NCBI GenBank assembly: GCA_902479075.1
Contig: CABSNK010000012.1
Location: forward strand, 1 to 64,000
Direction: 5' to 3'
Length of the DNA stretch: 64,000 nucleotides
Source: an uncultured Collinsella sp.
GTDB lineage: Bacteria > Actinomycetota > Coriobacteriia > Coriobacteriales > Coriobacteriaceae
Shown: positions 35,135-43,720 of the stretch, piece by piece
How positions within the stretch are numbered: position 1 is the first letter of the stretch
How the letters are laid out: every line of letters begins with the position of its first letter
The notes under the pieces: model-generated
The model's database searches: none
Told to the model about the DNA's origin: nothing
The model's input: only the letters and a program-made list of their open reading frames with translations
Position numbers and translations under genes: made by a program

Positions 35135-36238
35135 ATGAAGTTCACCGTCAGCCAAAGCTCGCTTACGCAAGCCATCGGCGTCGTCATGAAGGGCGTCGCT
35201 TCGGCATCTACCCTCCCTATCCTGTCGGGTGTGCTCGTCAAGGCGCAAGACGGTATCTTGGAATTTCAGACCTCAAACTACACCATCTCGATTCGCCACC
35301 GTATCGCCGCCCATGTCGAGGAGGAGGGCGAGATGGTTATTCCCTGCAAGATGCTCTCCAACATCACCAAGACCTTGCCCGACGCTCCGGTCACCTTTGA
35401 GCTCTCCGAGCGCCAGGTGTTGATCGGTTGCGAAAAGAGCTCGTTCCGCCTTAACACGCTCGACGCCAACGACTTTCCGGAGTTTCCGGCCTATGCCATC
35501 GAGAGTGCCGTCGAGTTGCCGACCGACATCCTGTCCGAGATGGTCGGCCGCGTGTGGCGCGTCACCTCGACCGATAAAGCTCGCCCCATCCTGGGCGGCG
35601 TGCACATGAAGGTCGAGAACAACACCGTGCGCCTGGTGGCGACCGACTCCTTCCGCTTGGCCGTGTGCGACACACAGGTCGAGACCTCGACACTCGAGGG
35701 CTCGTTTGAGCTCAACGTCCCGGCCGATGCCTTTAACGACGCGCTCAGCATTATGGCGAGCCAAGCCACCATCATGATCGGCGCCACCGACACCCAGGTC
35801 GTCTTTGAGGCCGGCAACACCACCTATGTGTCGCGTCGTATCGAGGGCACGTACCCCAACTACAAGCAGCTCATCCCCGATTCGTGCGTGACGAGCGTCA
35901 AGATCGATGTGGCGGCCTTCAACGCCGCCCTGAAGCGCGTTGCCGTTATCGCCAGCGCCAACCCCGCCGTCAAATTCGAGATCGATGTCGAGAACGGCCA
36001 GATGGGCCTGTCCTCCATCTCCAACGACCAGGATCTGGCGCAGGAGACCATTGACGTCGAGGCCGAGGGCGAGTCGGGCACCATCGCCTTCAACTACCAC
36101 TACATCTTCGGCTGTCTCAATGCCCTGTCCAAGGAGAAAGAGATCACGCTGGAGCTCAAGAGCTACTCGCAGGCGGGCATCTTTAAGTCCTACGACAAGA
36201 TCAACTACCTGTACCTGGTCATGCCGGTGCGCATCTAG
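35135..36238 (+). CDS. dnaN: DNA polymerase III beta sliding clamp
   Basis: A 367-aa clamp that holds the replicative polymerase on DNA; homodimeric ring of three repeated domains per subunit. N-terminal KFTVSQSSLTQAIGVVMKGVAS and the C-terminal YLVMPVRI are typical. AAAGG lies before the ATG. Located between oriC and recF in the standard order. Confidence 0.97.
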   Translation: MKFTVSQSSLTQAIGVVMKGVASASTLPILSGVLVKAQDGILEFQTSNYTISIRHRIAAHVEEEGEMVIPCKMLSNITKTLPDAPVTFELSERQVLIGCEKSSFRLNTLDANDFPEFPAYAIESAVELPTDILSEMVGRVWRVTSTDKARPILGGVHMKVENNTVRLVATDSFRLAVCDTQVETSTLEGSFELNVPADAFNDALSIMASQATIMIGATDTQVVFEAGNTTYVSRRIEGTYPNYKQLIPDSCVTSVKIDVAAFNAALKRVAVIASANPAVKFEIDVENGQMGLSSISNDQDLAQETIDVEAEGESGTIAFNYHYIFGCLNALSKEKEITLELKSYSQAGIFKSYDKINYLYLVMPVRI

Positions 36239-36247
36239 CGTCTATCG

Positions 36248-37354
36248 ATGGCTATGTTCGCCCACGAGCTTTCCGTCGCGCACTACCGCAGCTTCGACCG
36301 TTATCGTCTGACCCTGAGCGGCGGCGTGACGGTGCTCGCGGGACCCAACGCGGCGGGGAAGACCAACCTCATAGAGGCGCTGCAGCTGCTGACGAGCGGC
36401 ACCTCGTTTAGGCATCCGACCGCTGCCGAGCTCGTGCGCGACGGCGTGGGCTCGTGCAAGGTCGAGCTGAGGCTCGAGGGCGATGGACGCGTGCTGGACA
36501 TGGGGCTGTGCGTAGAGGACGGCAAGCGCTCGTTTAGCCGTAACGGCAAGCGGTGCGCGGCCGCCGGCGTGCGCGGTGTGCTGCCGAGCGTTCTGTTTTG
36601 CCCGGACCACCTGGATATGGTCAAGCGTGGCGCCAGCGTCCGCCGCGCCGCGCTCGACGACTTTGGCGTGCAGCTGAGTGCACGCTACGCCGACCTTTCG
36701 AGCACCTATGGCCGCTGCGTGACGCAGCGCAACGCCCTGCTCAAGGAGAGCTGGTGCTGCCGCGAGATGCTTGGCGCCTGGAATGAATCGCTTGCCCGTG
36801 CGGGCTCGGCACTGCTCGTGCATCGTTTGGCCCTGGTCGACCGACTGGCGGGCCATGTGCGCGATGCTTACGGACAAGTGGCGTCCGGCGAGCCCGCGGA
36901 CGTGTCCTACGTGTCCACGCTGGGGGATTTGCCCCAGACCGAGGACCGAGAAGAGCTGAAGGGCTGGGCGTACGAGCGCATGTTGGCGACGCTCGACGAG
37001 CGCGCCGACGAGGAGATGCGCCGCGGCGTGACGCTTGTGGGGCCGCATCGCGACGAGATCGAGTTTTCCGTTGCAGGGCGGTCTGCCCGTTCATTTGCCA
37101 GCCAGGGGCAGCAGCGTACGCTGGTGCTGGCCTGGAAGGTGGCGGAGGTGGCCGTTGCCCGCGGCATTTTGGGCACTGCACCGCTGCTGCTGTTGGATGA
37201 CGTGATGAGCGAGCTCGACGCCGGGCGCCGAGACGCTTTTCTGCAGTTGATCGGCGATGATATCCAGACGGTCATAACCACCACCAATCTGGGGTACTTT
37301 ACCGATGACCTGCTTGATCGAGCCAAGGTGGTGAGCATGGGTGAGGCGTGCTAA
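36248..37354 (+). CDS. recF: DNA repair and recombination protein RecF
   Basis: A 368-aa SMC-like ATPase that helps load RecA at gaps. Walker A GPNAAGKTNLIEAL is near residue 35, the ABC-like signature SQGQQRTLVLAWK precedes Walker B LLLLDDVMSELD near residue 320. Lies 9 nt after dnaN. Its 3' end overlaps the start of the DciA-like gene by 14 nt. Confidence 0.96.
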   Translation: MAMFAHELSVAHYRSFDRYRLTLSGGVTVLAGPNAAGKTNLIEALQLLTSGTSFRHPTAAELVRDGVGSCKVELRLEGDGRVLDMGLCVEDGKRSFSRNGKRCAAAGVRGVLPSVLFCPDHLDMVKRGASVRRAALDDFGVQLSARYADLSSTYGRCVTQRNALLKESWCCREMLGAWNESLARAGSALLVHRLALVDRLAGHVRDAYGQVASGEPADVSYVSTLGDLPQTEDREELKGWAYERMLATLDERADEEMRRGVTLVGPHRDEIEFSVAGRSARSFASQGQQRTLVLAWKVAEVAVARGILGTAPLLLLDDVMSELDAGRRDAFLQLIGDDIQTVITTTNLGYFTDDLLDRAKVVSMGEAC

Positions 37355-37904
37355 TTATGAGCGCGAGAACGGCACGGTTGCTTTCGGCGGCTTTCTAGAT
37401 GCCGAACGCCAGCGCATTTTGGCCGCGGCGACACCGGAACGCCGTGCCCAAATGGAGGCCGCCGAGCAATCGCGCGCAATCTATCGCGCCTGGAACACGG
37501 TGTGCGCGGGAACGCGCGAAGGGCGCCATGTGACGGGTCTGCGCTATCTGCCCGAGTCCAACGAGCTGTTGGTGTATCTCGACTCGCCCTCGTGGACGCA
37601 GGAAATGACGCTGCTGCGCGAGATCATCCGCGCGCGCATGGAGCGCGTCGGCGCACATGTCGACGGCCTGGTGTTCAAAACGACCGCCCCCGGCCACACG
37701 CCGCCCGCCGCCAAGGAGCGCCTGCGGCCGGCCGAGATTGAGCGCCCGCCGGCTCCGCATGCCGACCTCAGCGAGTCCGAGCGCGCCGAGATCGAGCGCC
37801 AAGTGGCACCCATCGAAGACCAAAAACTGCGCGAGGCCCTCGAGAATGCCATGAGAGCCAGTGCCGAGTGGGCCAAGGGCGTGCAGAGCAAAAAAGAGCC
37901 TTAA
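37341..37904 (+). CDS. DciA-like (DUF721) protein
   Basis: A 187-aa protein. Residues about 25-115 look like the DUF721/DciA domain (AIYRAWNTVCAGTREGRHVTGLRYLPESNELLVYLDSPSWTQEM region). DciA is the common bacterial factor that helps load DnaB helicase in species without DnaC or DnaI. The C-terminal part is charged, Glu/Arg-rich. The GTG start lies inside recF, and the position between recF and gyrB is the normal actinobacterial one. dnaB is further right in this window. Confidence 0.85.
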   Translation: MRRANYERENGTVAFGGFLDAERQRILAAATPERRAQMEAAEQSRAIYRAWNTVCAGTREGRHVTGLRYLPESNELLVYLDSPSWTQEMTLLREIIRARMERVGAHVDGLVFKTTAPGHTPPAAKERLRPAEIERPPAPHADLSESERAEIERQVAPIEDQKLREALENAMRASAEWAKGVQSKKEP

Positions 37905-37930
37905 ATCGCATCTGGTGGCCTTGTGGAGCC

Positions 37931-37960
37931 AAATACCCTCGTTCCCGAGGGTATTTTTTT
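37931..37960 (+). terminator. terminator after the DciA-like gene
   Basis: Stem AATACCCTC / GAGGGTATT with a 5-nt loop and a run of T. It separates the dnaA-to-DciA transcript from gyrB. Confidence 0.9.
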
Positions 37961-38009
37961 ACGATAAACTAGTAAGGCTGTACACATTTTCTTAGCTGAA
38001 GGAGGACGT

Positions 38010-40040
38010 GTGGCAAACGAAAACGATTACGATGGCGGCGAGATTAAGATTCTCGAAGGTCTCGAAGCCGTTCGTAAGCGCCCTGGCATGTATATCGGCT
38101 CGACGAGCGCCAGCGGTCTGCATCACCTGGTGTGGGAGATCGTTGACAACTCTGTCGACGAGGCCATGGCCGGTTTCTGCACCGAGATCCAGGTGACGGT
38201 CCACGCCGACAACTCCATCACGGTCGTCGATAACGGGCGCGGCATCCCCGTCGACGAGCACCCCATCAAAAAGATCCCGACGCTTGAGGTCGTCATGACG
38301 ATCCTGCACGCCGGCGGTAAGTTCGATAACTCGGCCTACAAGGTCTCGGGCGGCCTGCACGGCGTGGGCATCTCCGTCGTCAACGCCCTGTCCAAGCGCG
38401 TGGTCGTACGGGTCCGCCGCGACGGCGGCGTCTACGAGATGGAATTCTCGCGCGGCAAGACCGTCAAGAAGATGGAGGTCGTGGGCACATCGGAGACGAC
38501 GGGCACCACCGTCACCTTCTGGCCCGACGACGAGATCTTCGAGACCTGCATCTACGATTTCGATACGCTGCACAACCGTCTGCAGGAGACGGCATTCCTC
38601 AATAAGAACCTCAAGATCGTGTTGACCGACGAGCGCGAGGCGACTCCCCACGTGGAGGAGTTCTGCTACGAGGGCGGCATCATCGACTTCGTCAAGTTCC
38701 TCAACGAGGGCAAGGATGTCCCCGAGGCCTTTAAGGAGCCCATCTACATTGAGGGCAAGTCTGATCCGGATGCGCCCGTGACCAAGATGGGCGAGGTCGA
38801 GGTGTCCCTGCAGTGGAATAGCGGCTATGGCGAGAACGTCATGTCGTTTGCCAACGACATCTACACCCCCGAGGGCGGCATGCACCTCGAGGGCTTCCGT
38901 ACCGCGCTTACCCGCGTGATCAACGATTACGCGCGCAAGCAGAATCTGCTTAAGGAAAAGGACGCCAACCTGACCGGCGACGATGTGCGCGAGGGCCTTT
39001 CGGCTGTCATCTCGGTCAAGCTGCCCGACCCGCAGTTTGAGGGTCAGACCAAGGCCAAGCTCGGCAGCTCCTATATGCGCGCGCTGACGCTCAAGATCGT
39101 GACCGACGGCCTCGCCGATTACCTCGAGGAGCATCCAAAGCCCGCCCGCGAGCTCGTCAAGAAGGCCCAGCAAGCCTGCAAGGCCCGCAACGCCGCCCGC
39201 AAGGCGCGCGAGGCGACACGTCGCAAGAGCCTGCTCGAGACGGCGTCACTCCCCGGCAAGCTCGCCGACTGCTCGGTGCGCGACGCTGAGCTCACTGAGC
39301 TCTTCATCGTAGAGGGCGACTCGGCAGGCGGCTCGGCCAAGGACGGCCGCCGCCGAGACATCCAGGCGATTTTGCCCCTGCGCGGCAAGATTCTGAACGT
39401 CGAGCGCGTGGGCGACCACCGCGCGTTCTCGAGCGACACCATCCAGTCGCTCATCACCGCGATCGGCTGCGGCGTCACGACGAGCGCCGGTGACGGCGGC
39501 GACTTTGATATCACCAAGGCCCGCTACCACAAGATCATCATCATGACCGATGCAGATGTCGACGGCGCGCATATCCGCATCCTGCTGCTGACGTTCTTCT
39601 ACAAGTACATGCGCCCGCTGATTGACGCCGGCTACGTGTACGTCGCGTGCCCGCCCATCTTTGGCATCAAGGTGCGCAACAAGATCCACTACGTGTATCC
39701 CAACGGCCGCCAGCCCGAAGACGAGATCTTGCGCGACACCATCCAGAGCCTGGGCCTGAACCCCGACGACAACGACGAGGACGGCAAGGCCAAGGACGGC
39801 AAGATTACCAAGAAGCGCAAGGGTTACACCGTTCAGCGCTACAAGGGCCTGGGCGAGATGGACCCCAAACAGCTTGCCTCGACGACGATGGACCCCAAGA
39901 CCCGCATCCTGCAACGTGTGTCGATCGAGGACGCCGTGGTGGCGGACCGCGCCGTGCGCGAGCTCATGGGTTCCGAGGTCGGCTATCGCCGCGAGTACAT
40001 CGAGAAGCACGCACATGATGCGCGCTTCTTAGACGCCTAA
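38010..40040 (+). CDS. gyrB: DNA gyrase subunit B
   Basis: A 676-aa ATPase subunit of gyrase. The GHKL ATPase domain has EIVDNSVDEAMAGF and DNGRGIPV; the TOPRIM domain has EGDSAGGSAKDGRRR and the DxD metal motif IMTDADVDGAHI; the C-terminal YKGLGEMDPKQL follows. A short charged insertion (NDEDGKAKDGK) lies before this last motif. Start GTG with AAGGAGG upstream. Unusually, a hairpin repeat element separates it from gyrA. Confidence 0.97.
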   Translation: MANENDYDGGEIKILEGLEAVRKRPGMYIGSTSASGLHHLVWEIVDNSVDEAMAGFCTEIQVTVHADNSITVVDNGRGIPVDEHPIKKIPTLEVVMTILHAGGKFDNSAYKVSGGLHGVGISVVNALSKRVVVRVRRDGGVYEMEFSRGKTVKKMEVVGTSETTGTTVTFWPDDEIFETCIYDFDTLHNRLQETAFLNKNLKIVLTDEREATPHVEEFCYEGGIIDFVKFLNEGKDVPEAFKEPIYIEGKSDPDAPVTKMGEVEVSLQWNSGYGENVMSFANDIYTPEGGMHLEGFRTALTRVINDYARKQNLLKEKDANLTGDDVREGLSAVISVKLPDPQFEGQTKAKLGSSYMRALTLKIVTDGLADYLEEHPKPARELVKKAQQACKARNAARKAREATRRKSLLETASLPGKLADCSVRDAELTELFIVEGDSAGGSAKDGRRRDIQAILPLRGKILNVERVGDHRAFSSDTIQSLITAIGCGVTTSAGDGGDFDITKARYHKIIIMTDADVDGAHIRILLLTFFYKYMRPLIDAGYVYVACPPIFGIKVRNKIHYVYPNGRQPEDEILRDTIQSLGLNPDDNDEDGKAKDGKITKKRKGYTVQRYKGLGEMDPKQLASTTMDPKTRILQRVSIEDAVVADRAVRELMGSEVGYRREYIEKHAHDARFLDA

Positions 40041-40045
40041 TCCCC

Positions 40046-40146
40046 GCGGCTTTCCCAGCCACCGCACCTTCGCCCTCAATCGTCGGTCGCGTACCCAAGT
40101 ACGCTTCCCTCCTCTTTCGGGCGAATCTGCGGCACCTGGAAAAGCC
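40046..40146 (-). repeat. hairpin element with conserved internal loop, copy 1
   Basis: A 101-bp imperfect palindrome fills the gyrB-gyrA gap. The outer arms (starting CGGCTTT and ending AAGCCG) pair over about 29 bp. Inside, read on the minus strand, AAAGAGGAGGGAA then GCGTA-loop-TACGC then GACCGACGATTGA form two 13-nt strands around a small inner hairpin. The same strands occur in copy 2 (57138-57235), while the outer arms and inner loop differ in sequence. That pattern is expected of a structured RNA or a small mobile element. I do not recognise the family. Confidence 0.7.
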
Positions 40147-40195
40147 GTCTCCGTGGTAGGGAACTAATGGACCACGCAAACCATGAGGAGGTAAC

Positions 40196-42937
40196 GTGGC
40201 AGACGATATCAACAATAACGAGGGTATGGACGAGGCCGGCGACGCCGGCATGCCCGATGATTTGAAGCGCCTGCTCGCCCGCGCCGAGCAGGGCGAGGAC
40301 GGCGATTCGGACGCCTATAACCCCGATGCCGATGATGATGAGGAAGAGGACGACGACGGTGAGCTCGAGGAGAGCTTTGGCGAAGTCGACCGTGGAGCTT
40401 CTGCCGGCGAGGATATAAACGGCGGCCAGCTCCAGATTTCGGAGTTCGGCCGTGAGATGAAACAGTCGTTCATCGAGTATTCGATGTCGGTCATCACGGC
40501 GCGCGCCCTGCCGGACGTGCGCGACGGCCTAAAGCCGGTCCACCGCCGCATTCTGTACGCGATGAACGAGAGCGGCATCTACCCCAACCGCCCACACAAG
40601 AAGTCGGCCTGGACGGTCGGCGAAGTTATCGGTAAGTACCATCCGCACAATGACTCCGCGGTCTACGAGGCCATGGTTCGCCTGGCGCAGTGGTTCTCCA
40701 TGCGCACACCGCTCATCGACGGCCACGGCAACTTCGGTAACATCGATGGCGATGGCGCCGCCGCCATGCGTTACACCGAGAGCCGCCTGGCAAAGCCCGC
40801 CATGGAGCTGCTACGTGACCTACAGAAGGATACCGTCGACTGGCAGCCCAACTACGACGAGTCGCTCGCCGAGCCCGTGGCACTGCCCGCGCGCTTCCCC
40901 AACCTGCTGGTCAACGGCAGCCAGGGCATCGCCGTCGGCATGGCCACCAACATCGCCCCGCACAACCTCACCGAGGCAATCGAGGCCACCTGCTACCTGA
41001 TCGACAATCCCGACGCCACCGTCGACGAGCTCATGCAGATCATGCCCGGTCCGGACTTCCCCACCGGCGCCATCATCATGGGCGGCGCCGGCATCAAACA
41101 GAGTTACGAGACCGGACGCGGCTCCATCACCGTGCGCGCCAAGGCTCATGTGGAGTCTACCAAGACCGGCCGCAACCGCCTGGTCTTTACCGAGATCCCC
41201 TACATGGTCAACAAGGGCACCCTGCAGGAGAAGATCGCCCAGCTCGTCAACGACAAGCGCATCGAGGGCATCTCGGACATGCGCGATGAGTCCAACCAGA
41301 AGGGCATCCGCCTGGTTATCGAGCTCAAGAAGGGTGTTATCCCGCAGGTCGTACTCAACAATCTGTACAAGTACACCTCGTTGCAGACGACCTTTGGCGC
41401 CAACAACCTGGCGCTCGTCAACGGCGTGCCCAAATGCCTGAGCCTGCGCGAGATGCTGCAGCACTATATCGACCACCAGGTCGACGTCGTCACCCGCCGC
41501 ACTCGTTTTGACCTCAAGAAGGCCCAGGCGCGTGCGCATATCCTCGAGGGCTACCTGATGGCCCTCGACCATATCGACGAGGTTATCAGCATTATCCGCT
41601 CCTCGCAGACCGACTCCGAGGCCAGCAGCCGCCTGATCGAGCGCTTTGGCTTTACGCCCGAGCAGACCACGGCCATCCTCGAGATGAAGCTGCGCCGCCT
41701 GACCGGCTTGGAGCGCAACAAGATCCAGGAAGAGCTGGACGGCCTGCGTCGCGCCATCGCCTACTACGAGGACCTGCTGGCGCATGAGGAGAAGATCTTG
41801 GGCGTCATCAAGGAGGAGATGCGCGAGATCTCCAAGAAGTTCGGCGACAAGCGCCGCACCGAGATCAGCCAGGTTGAGAAGGATCTGGATGTCGAGGACC
41901 TCATCGCCGACGAGGACATGGTCGTGACCATCACCCACACCGGCTATGTGAAGCGTATCCCGGTGGCTGCCTACCGTGCCCAGAAGCGCGGTGGCAAGGG
42001 CGTGTCGGGCGTCAACCTCAAAGAGGATGACGTTATCGACGAGATGTTTATTGCGTCCACGCACGAGTACGTGCTGTTCTTCTCGAGCAAGGGCAAGGTC
42101 TATCGCCTGAAGGTGCACGAACTGCCGGTGGGTACGCGACAGGCCCGCGGCACTGCGATCGTCAACCTGCTGCCCTTCGAGGACGGCGAGAAGATCGCGA
42201 GCGTCATCAGCTGCCGCGAGTTCCCCGCCGACGAGTACCTGATGTTTGCCACCAAGAGCGGCATGGTCAAGAAGACCGTGATGAGCGCGTATGACCGCAG
42301 CCGCCGCGATGGACTCATTGCCATCAACCTGCGCGACGACGACGCGCTGCTGAACGTGCGCCGCGTGCGCGAGGGCGACAAGATTATCCTGGCCACCACC
42401 GCGGGCAAGGCGATCATGTTCTCCGAGGAGCAGGTGCGCGCCACCGGCCGCGATACCAGCGGCGTTCGCGGTATCGGTCTGAAGGACGGCGTGAGCGTTC
42501 TGGGCATGGAAGTCACTAACGGCAACGGCGATCTATTCGTCATCACCGAGCGCGGCTACGGCAAGCGCACGCCGGTCGCGGACTACCCGGAGCAGAATCG
42601 CGGCGGCCAGGGCGTCTACACCATTCAAATGACCGAACGTAAGGGTAACCTCGCGGCCATGAAGACGGTGGGCCCGCAGCACGAGCTGTTCATCGTGACG
42701 GAGGGCGCGACGGTCATTCGCGTCAAGACCGACGAGATCAGCCAGACCGGCCGCGCCACCCAGGGCGTCAAGATGATGACCGTCGACGACAACGACCGCA
42801 TCTGCGCCGTGGCCCGCATGACGGCCGCCAAAGAGAGGCCCGAAGGCGAAGCCACAGAAAACGGCTCTGCTTCCGAAGAAACCCCTGTCGATCTAGGCGA
42901 CGGCAACGACATGCCAGAAGATCTCCTAGACGAGTAA
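40196..42937 (+). CDS. gyrA: DNA gyrase subunit A
   Basis: A 913-aa subunit that cuts and rejoins DNA. Catalytic Tyr193 is in AAMRYTESRL; the GyrA-box variant AQKRGGKGV is in the C-terminal DNA-wrapping domain. Compared with E. coli numbering there are 71 extra N-terminal residues, rich in Asp/Glu (DADDDEEEDDDGELEE). The quinolone-determining segment reads HPHNDSAVYEAMVRLAQ: Asn152 stands where E. coli has Gly81, and Glu where it has Asp87. Start GTG with GGAGG upstream. Confidence 0.97.
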   Translation: MADDINNNEGMDEAGDAGMPDDLKRLLARAEQGEDGDSDAYNPDADDDEEEDDDGELEESFGEVDRGASAGEDINGGQLQISEFGREMKQSFIEYSMSVITARALPDVRDGLKPVHRRILYAMNESGIYPNRPHKKSAWTVGEVIGKYHPHNDSAVYEAMVRLAQWFSMRTPLIDGHGNFGNIDGDGAAAMRYTESRLAKPAMELLRDLQKDTVDWQPNYDESLAEPVALPARFPNLLVNGSQGIAVGMATNIAPHNLTEAIEATCYLIDNPDATVDELMQIMPGPDFPTGAIIMGGAGIKQSYETGRGSITVRAKAHVESTKTGRNRLVFTEIPYMVNKGTLQEKIAQLVNDKRIEGISDMRDESNQKGIRLVIELKKGVIPQVVLNNLYKYTSLQTTFGANNLALVNGVPKCLSLREMLQHYIDHQVDVVTRRTRFDLKKAQARAHILEGYLMALDHIDEVISIIRSSQTDSEASSRLIERFGFTPEQTTAILEMKLRRLTGLERNKIQEELDGLRRAIAYYEDLLAHEEKILGVIKEEMREISKKFGDKRRTEISQVEKDLDVEDLIADEDMVVTITHTGYVKRIPVAAYRAQKRGGKGVSGVNLKEDDVIDEMFIASTHEYVLFFSSKGKVYRLKVHELPVGTRQARGTAIVNLLPFEDGEKIASVISCREFPADEYLMFATKSGMVKKTVMSAYDRSRRDGLIAINLRDDDALLNVRRVREGDKIILATTAGKAIMFSEEQVRATGRDTSGVRGIGLKDGVSVLGMEVTNGNGDLFVITERGYGKRTPVADYPEQNRGGQGVYTIQMTERKGNLAAMKTVGPQHELFIVTEGATVIRVKTDEISQTGRATQGVKMMTVDDNDRICAVARMTAAKERPEGEATENGSASEETPVDLGDGNDMPEDLLDE

Positions 42938-42977
42938 GAGGCCCTAGCTGGTAGAAAATATCAGACACCATATATCG

Positions 42978-43010
42978 GCGGTCGGCGCACTGCGCGCCGA
43001 CCGCTTTTTT
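42978..43010 (+). terminator. terminator of gyrA
   Basis: Strong GC-rich stem (GCGGTCGGCGC / GCGCCGACCGC) followed by TTTTTT, 40 nt after the gyrA stop. The T run also forms the outer edge of the next inverted repeat. Confidence 0.95.
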
Positions 43011-43186
43011 GAAAACCTTGGGACCCTATGGTCGCTGGGCTGGCGAGATGGTTTTGGTTTGTCGCGAGTTCCGCACGCAAAGAAGGCCACTTAATGTGGC
43101 CTTCGTCTTGCGCAGGACTGTCCGAGCAGCAAACCAAAACCATCTCGCCAGCCCAGCGACCACCCCTCCCAAAGATTTTCAAAAAA
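43005..43186. repeat. 182-bp inverted-repeat element
   Basis: A perfect 32-bp inverted repeat (43030-43061 and 43130-43161) lies inside a longer imperfect one whose outer ends are TTTTTTGAAAA and TTTTCAAAAAA. The centre has a second hairpin (AAGGCCAC / GTGGCCTT, 43083-43103). No open frame of note. It sits between gyrA and the tRNA-Ile promoter. MITE-like DNA or a long structured RNA are the options. Confidence 0.75.
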
Positions 43187-43190
43187 GTTG

Positions 43191-43220
43191 TTGACGCGCG
43201 CGTAACGACTCGTCTAATAT
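43191..43220 (+). promoter_or_regulatory. promoter of tRNA-Ile
   Basis: TTGACG (43191-43196), 18-bp spacer, TAATAT (43215-43220); the tRNA begins 15 nt further on. Confidence 0.7.
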
Positions 43221-43234
43221 ATCCCTTGCGCGAT

Positions 43235-43311
43235 GGACCTGTAGCTCAGTTGGTTAGAGCGTCCGGCTGATAACCGGGAGGTCACAAGTTCGAATCTTGT
43301 CAGGTCCACCA
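43235..43311 (+). tRNA. tRNA-Ile (anticodon GAT), copy 1
   Basis: Full cloverleaf beginning GGACCTGTAGCTCAG with anticodon loop CTGATAA, T-loop TTCGAAT and encoded CCA. Identical in sequence to the copy at 43459-43535. Confidence 0.97.
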
Positions 43312-43321
43312 CTTTCTTTCG

Positions 43322-43368
43322 CAATAAACACCCCAGCGAGAGCCGAGTCGCCGCTGGGGTGTTTATTA
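43322..43368 (+). terminator. terminator or hairpin between tRNA-Ile and tRNA-Ala
   Basis: Long stem AATAAACACCCCAGCG / CGCTGGGGTGTTTATT after the first tRNA-Ile. It may end transcription there, leaving tRNA-Ala and the second tRNA-Ile on their own transcript, or act as a processing hairpin. Confidence 0.75.
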
Positions 43369-43378
43369 CTGTCTCCGT

Positions 43379-43454
43379 GGGGGTTTAGCTCAGCTGGGAG
43401 AGCGCGGGCTTTGCAAGCCTGAGGTCAGGGGTTCGATCCCCCTAACCTCCACCA
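43379..43454 (+). tRNA. tRNA-Ala (anticodon TGC)
   Basis: Cloverleaf beginning GGGGGTTTAGCTCAGCTGG with anticodon loop TTTGCAA, T-loop TTCGATC and encoded CCA. One G-T wobble pair in the acceptor stem. Confidence 0.97.
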
Positions 43455-43458
43455 TGAT

Positions 43459-43535
43459 GGACCTGTAGCTCAGTTGGTTAGAGCGTCCGGCTGATAACCG
43501 GGAGGTCACAAGTTCGAATCTTGTCAGGTCCACCA
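43459..43535 (+). tRNA. tRNA-Ile (anticodon GAT), copy 2
   Basis: Exact 77-nt duplicate of the first tRNA-Ile, starting 4 nt after tRNA-Ala, so these two are co-transcribed. CCA is encoded. Confidence 0.97.
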
Positions 43536-43548
43536 TCAAAACCGTGAA

Positions 43549-43581
43549 GAGCCTCGGGGCAATTGCCTCGAGGCTTTTTTC
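43549..43581 (+). terminator. terminator of the tRNA cluster
   Basis: Stem GCCTCGGGGC / GCCTCGAGGC with a short loop and a run of six T after the second tRNA-Ile. Confidence 0.85.
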
Positions 43582-43720
43582 TTACCTACTGCAAGTAGTC
43601 AAAAAGGTCCCGTCCCAAATTAACTACTTTGATTTTGTGTGCTGTGCGGAAGTTTGGGTAGTATAGCTATTCAATGCGGCGGGCCGCCGCGTGTTAACCG
43701 CTACGTACCGGAGGTGTTCC

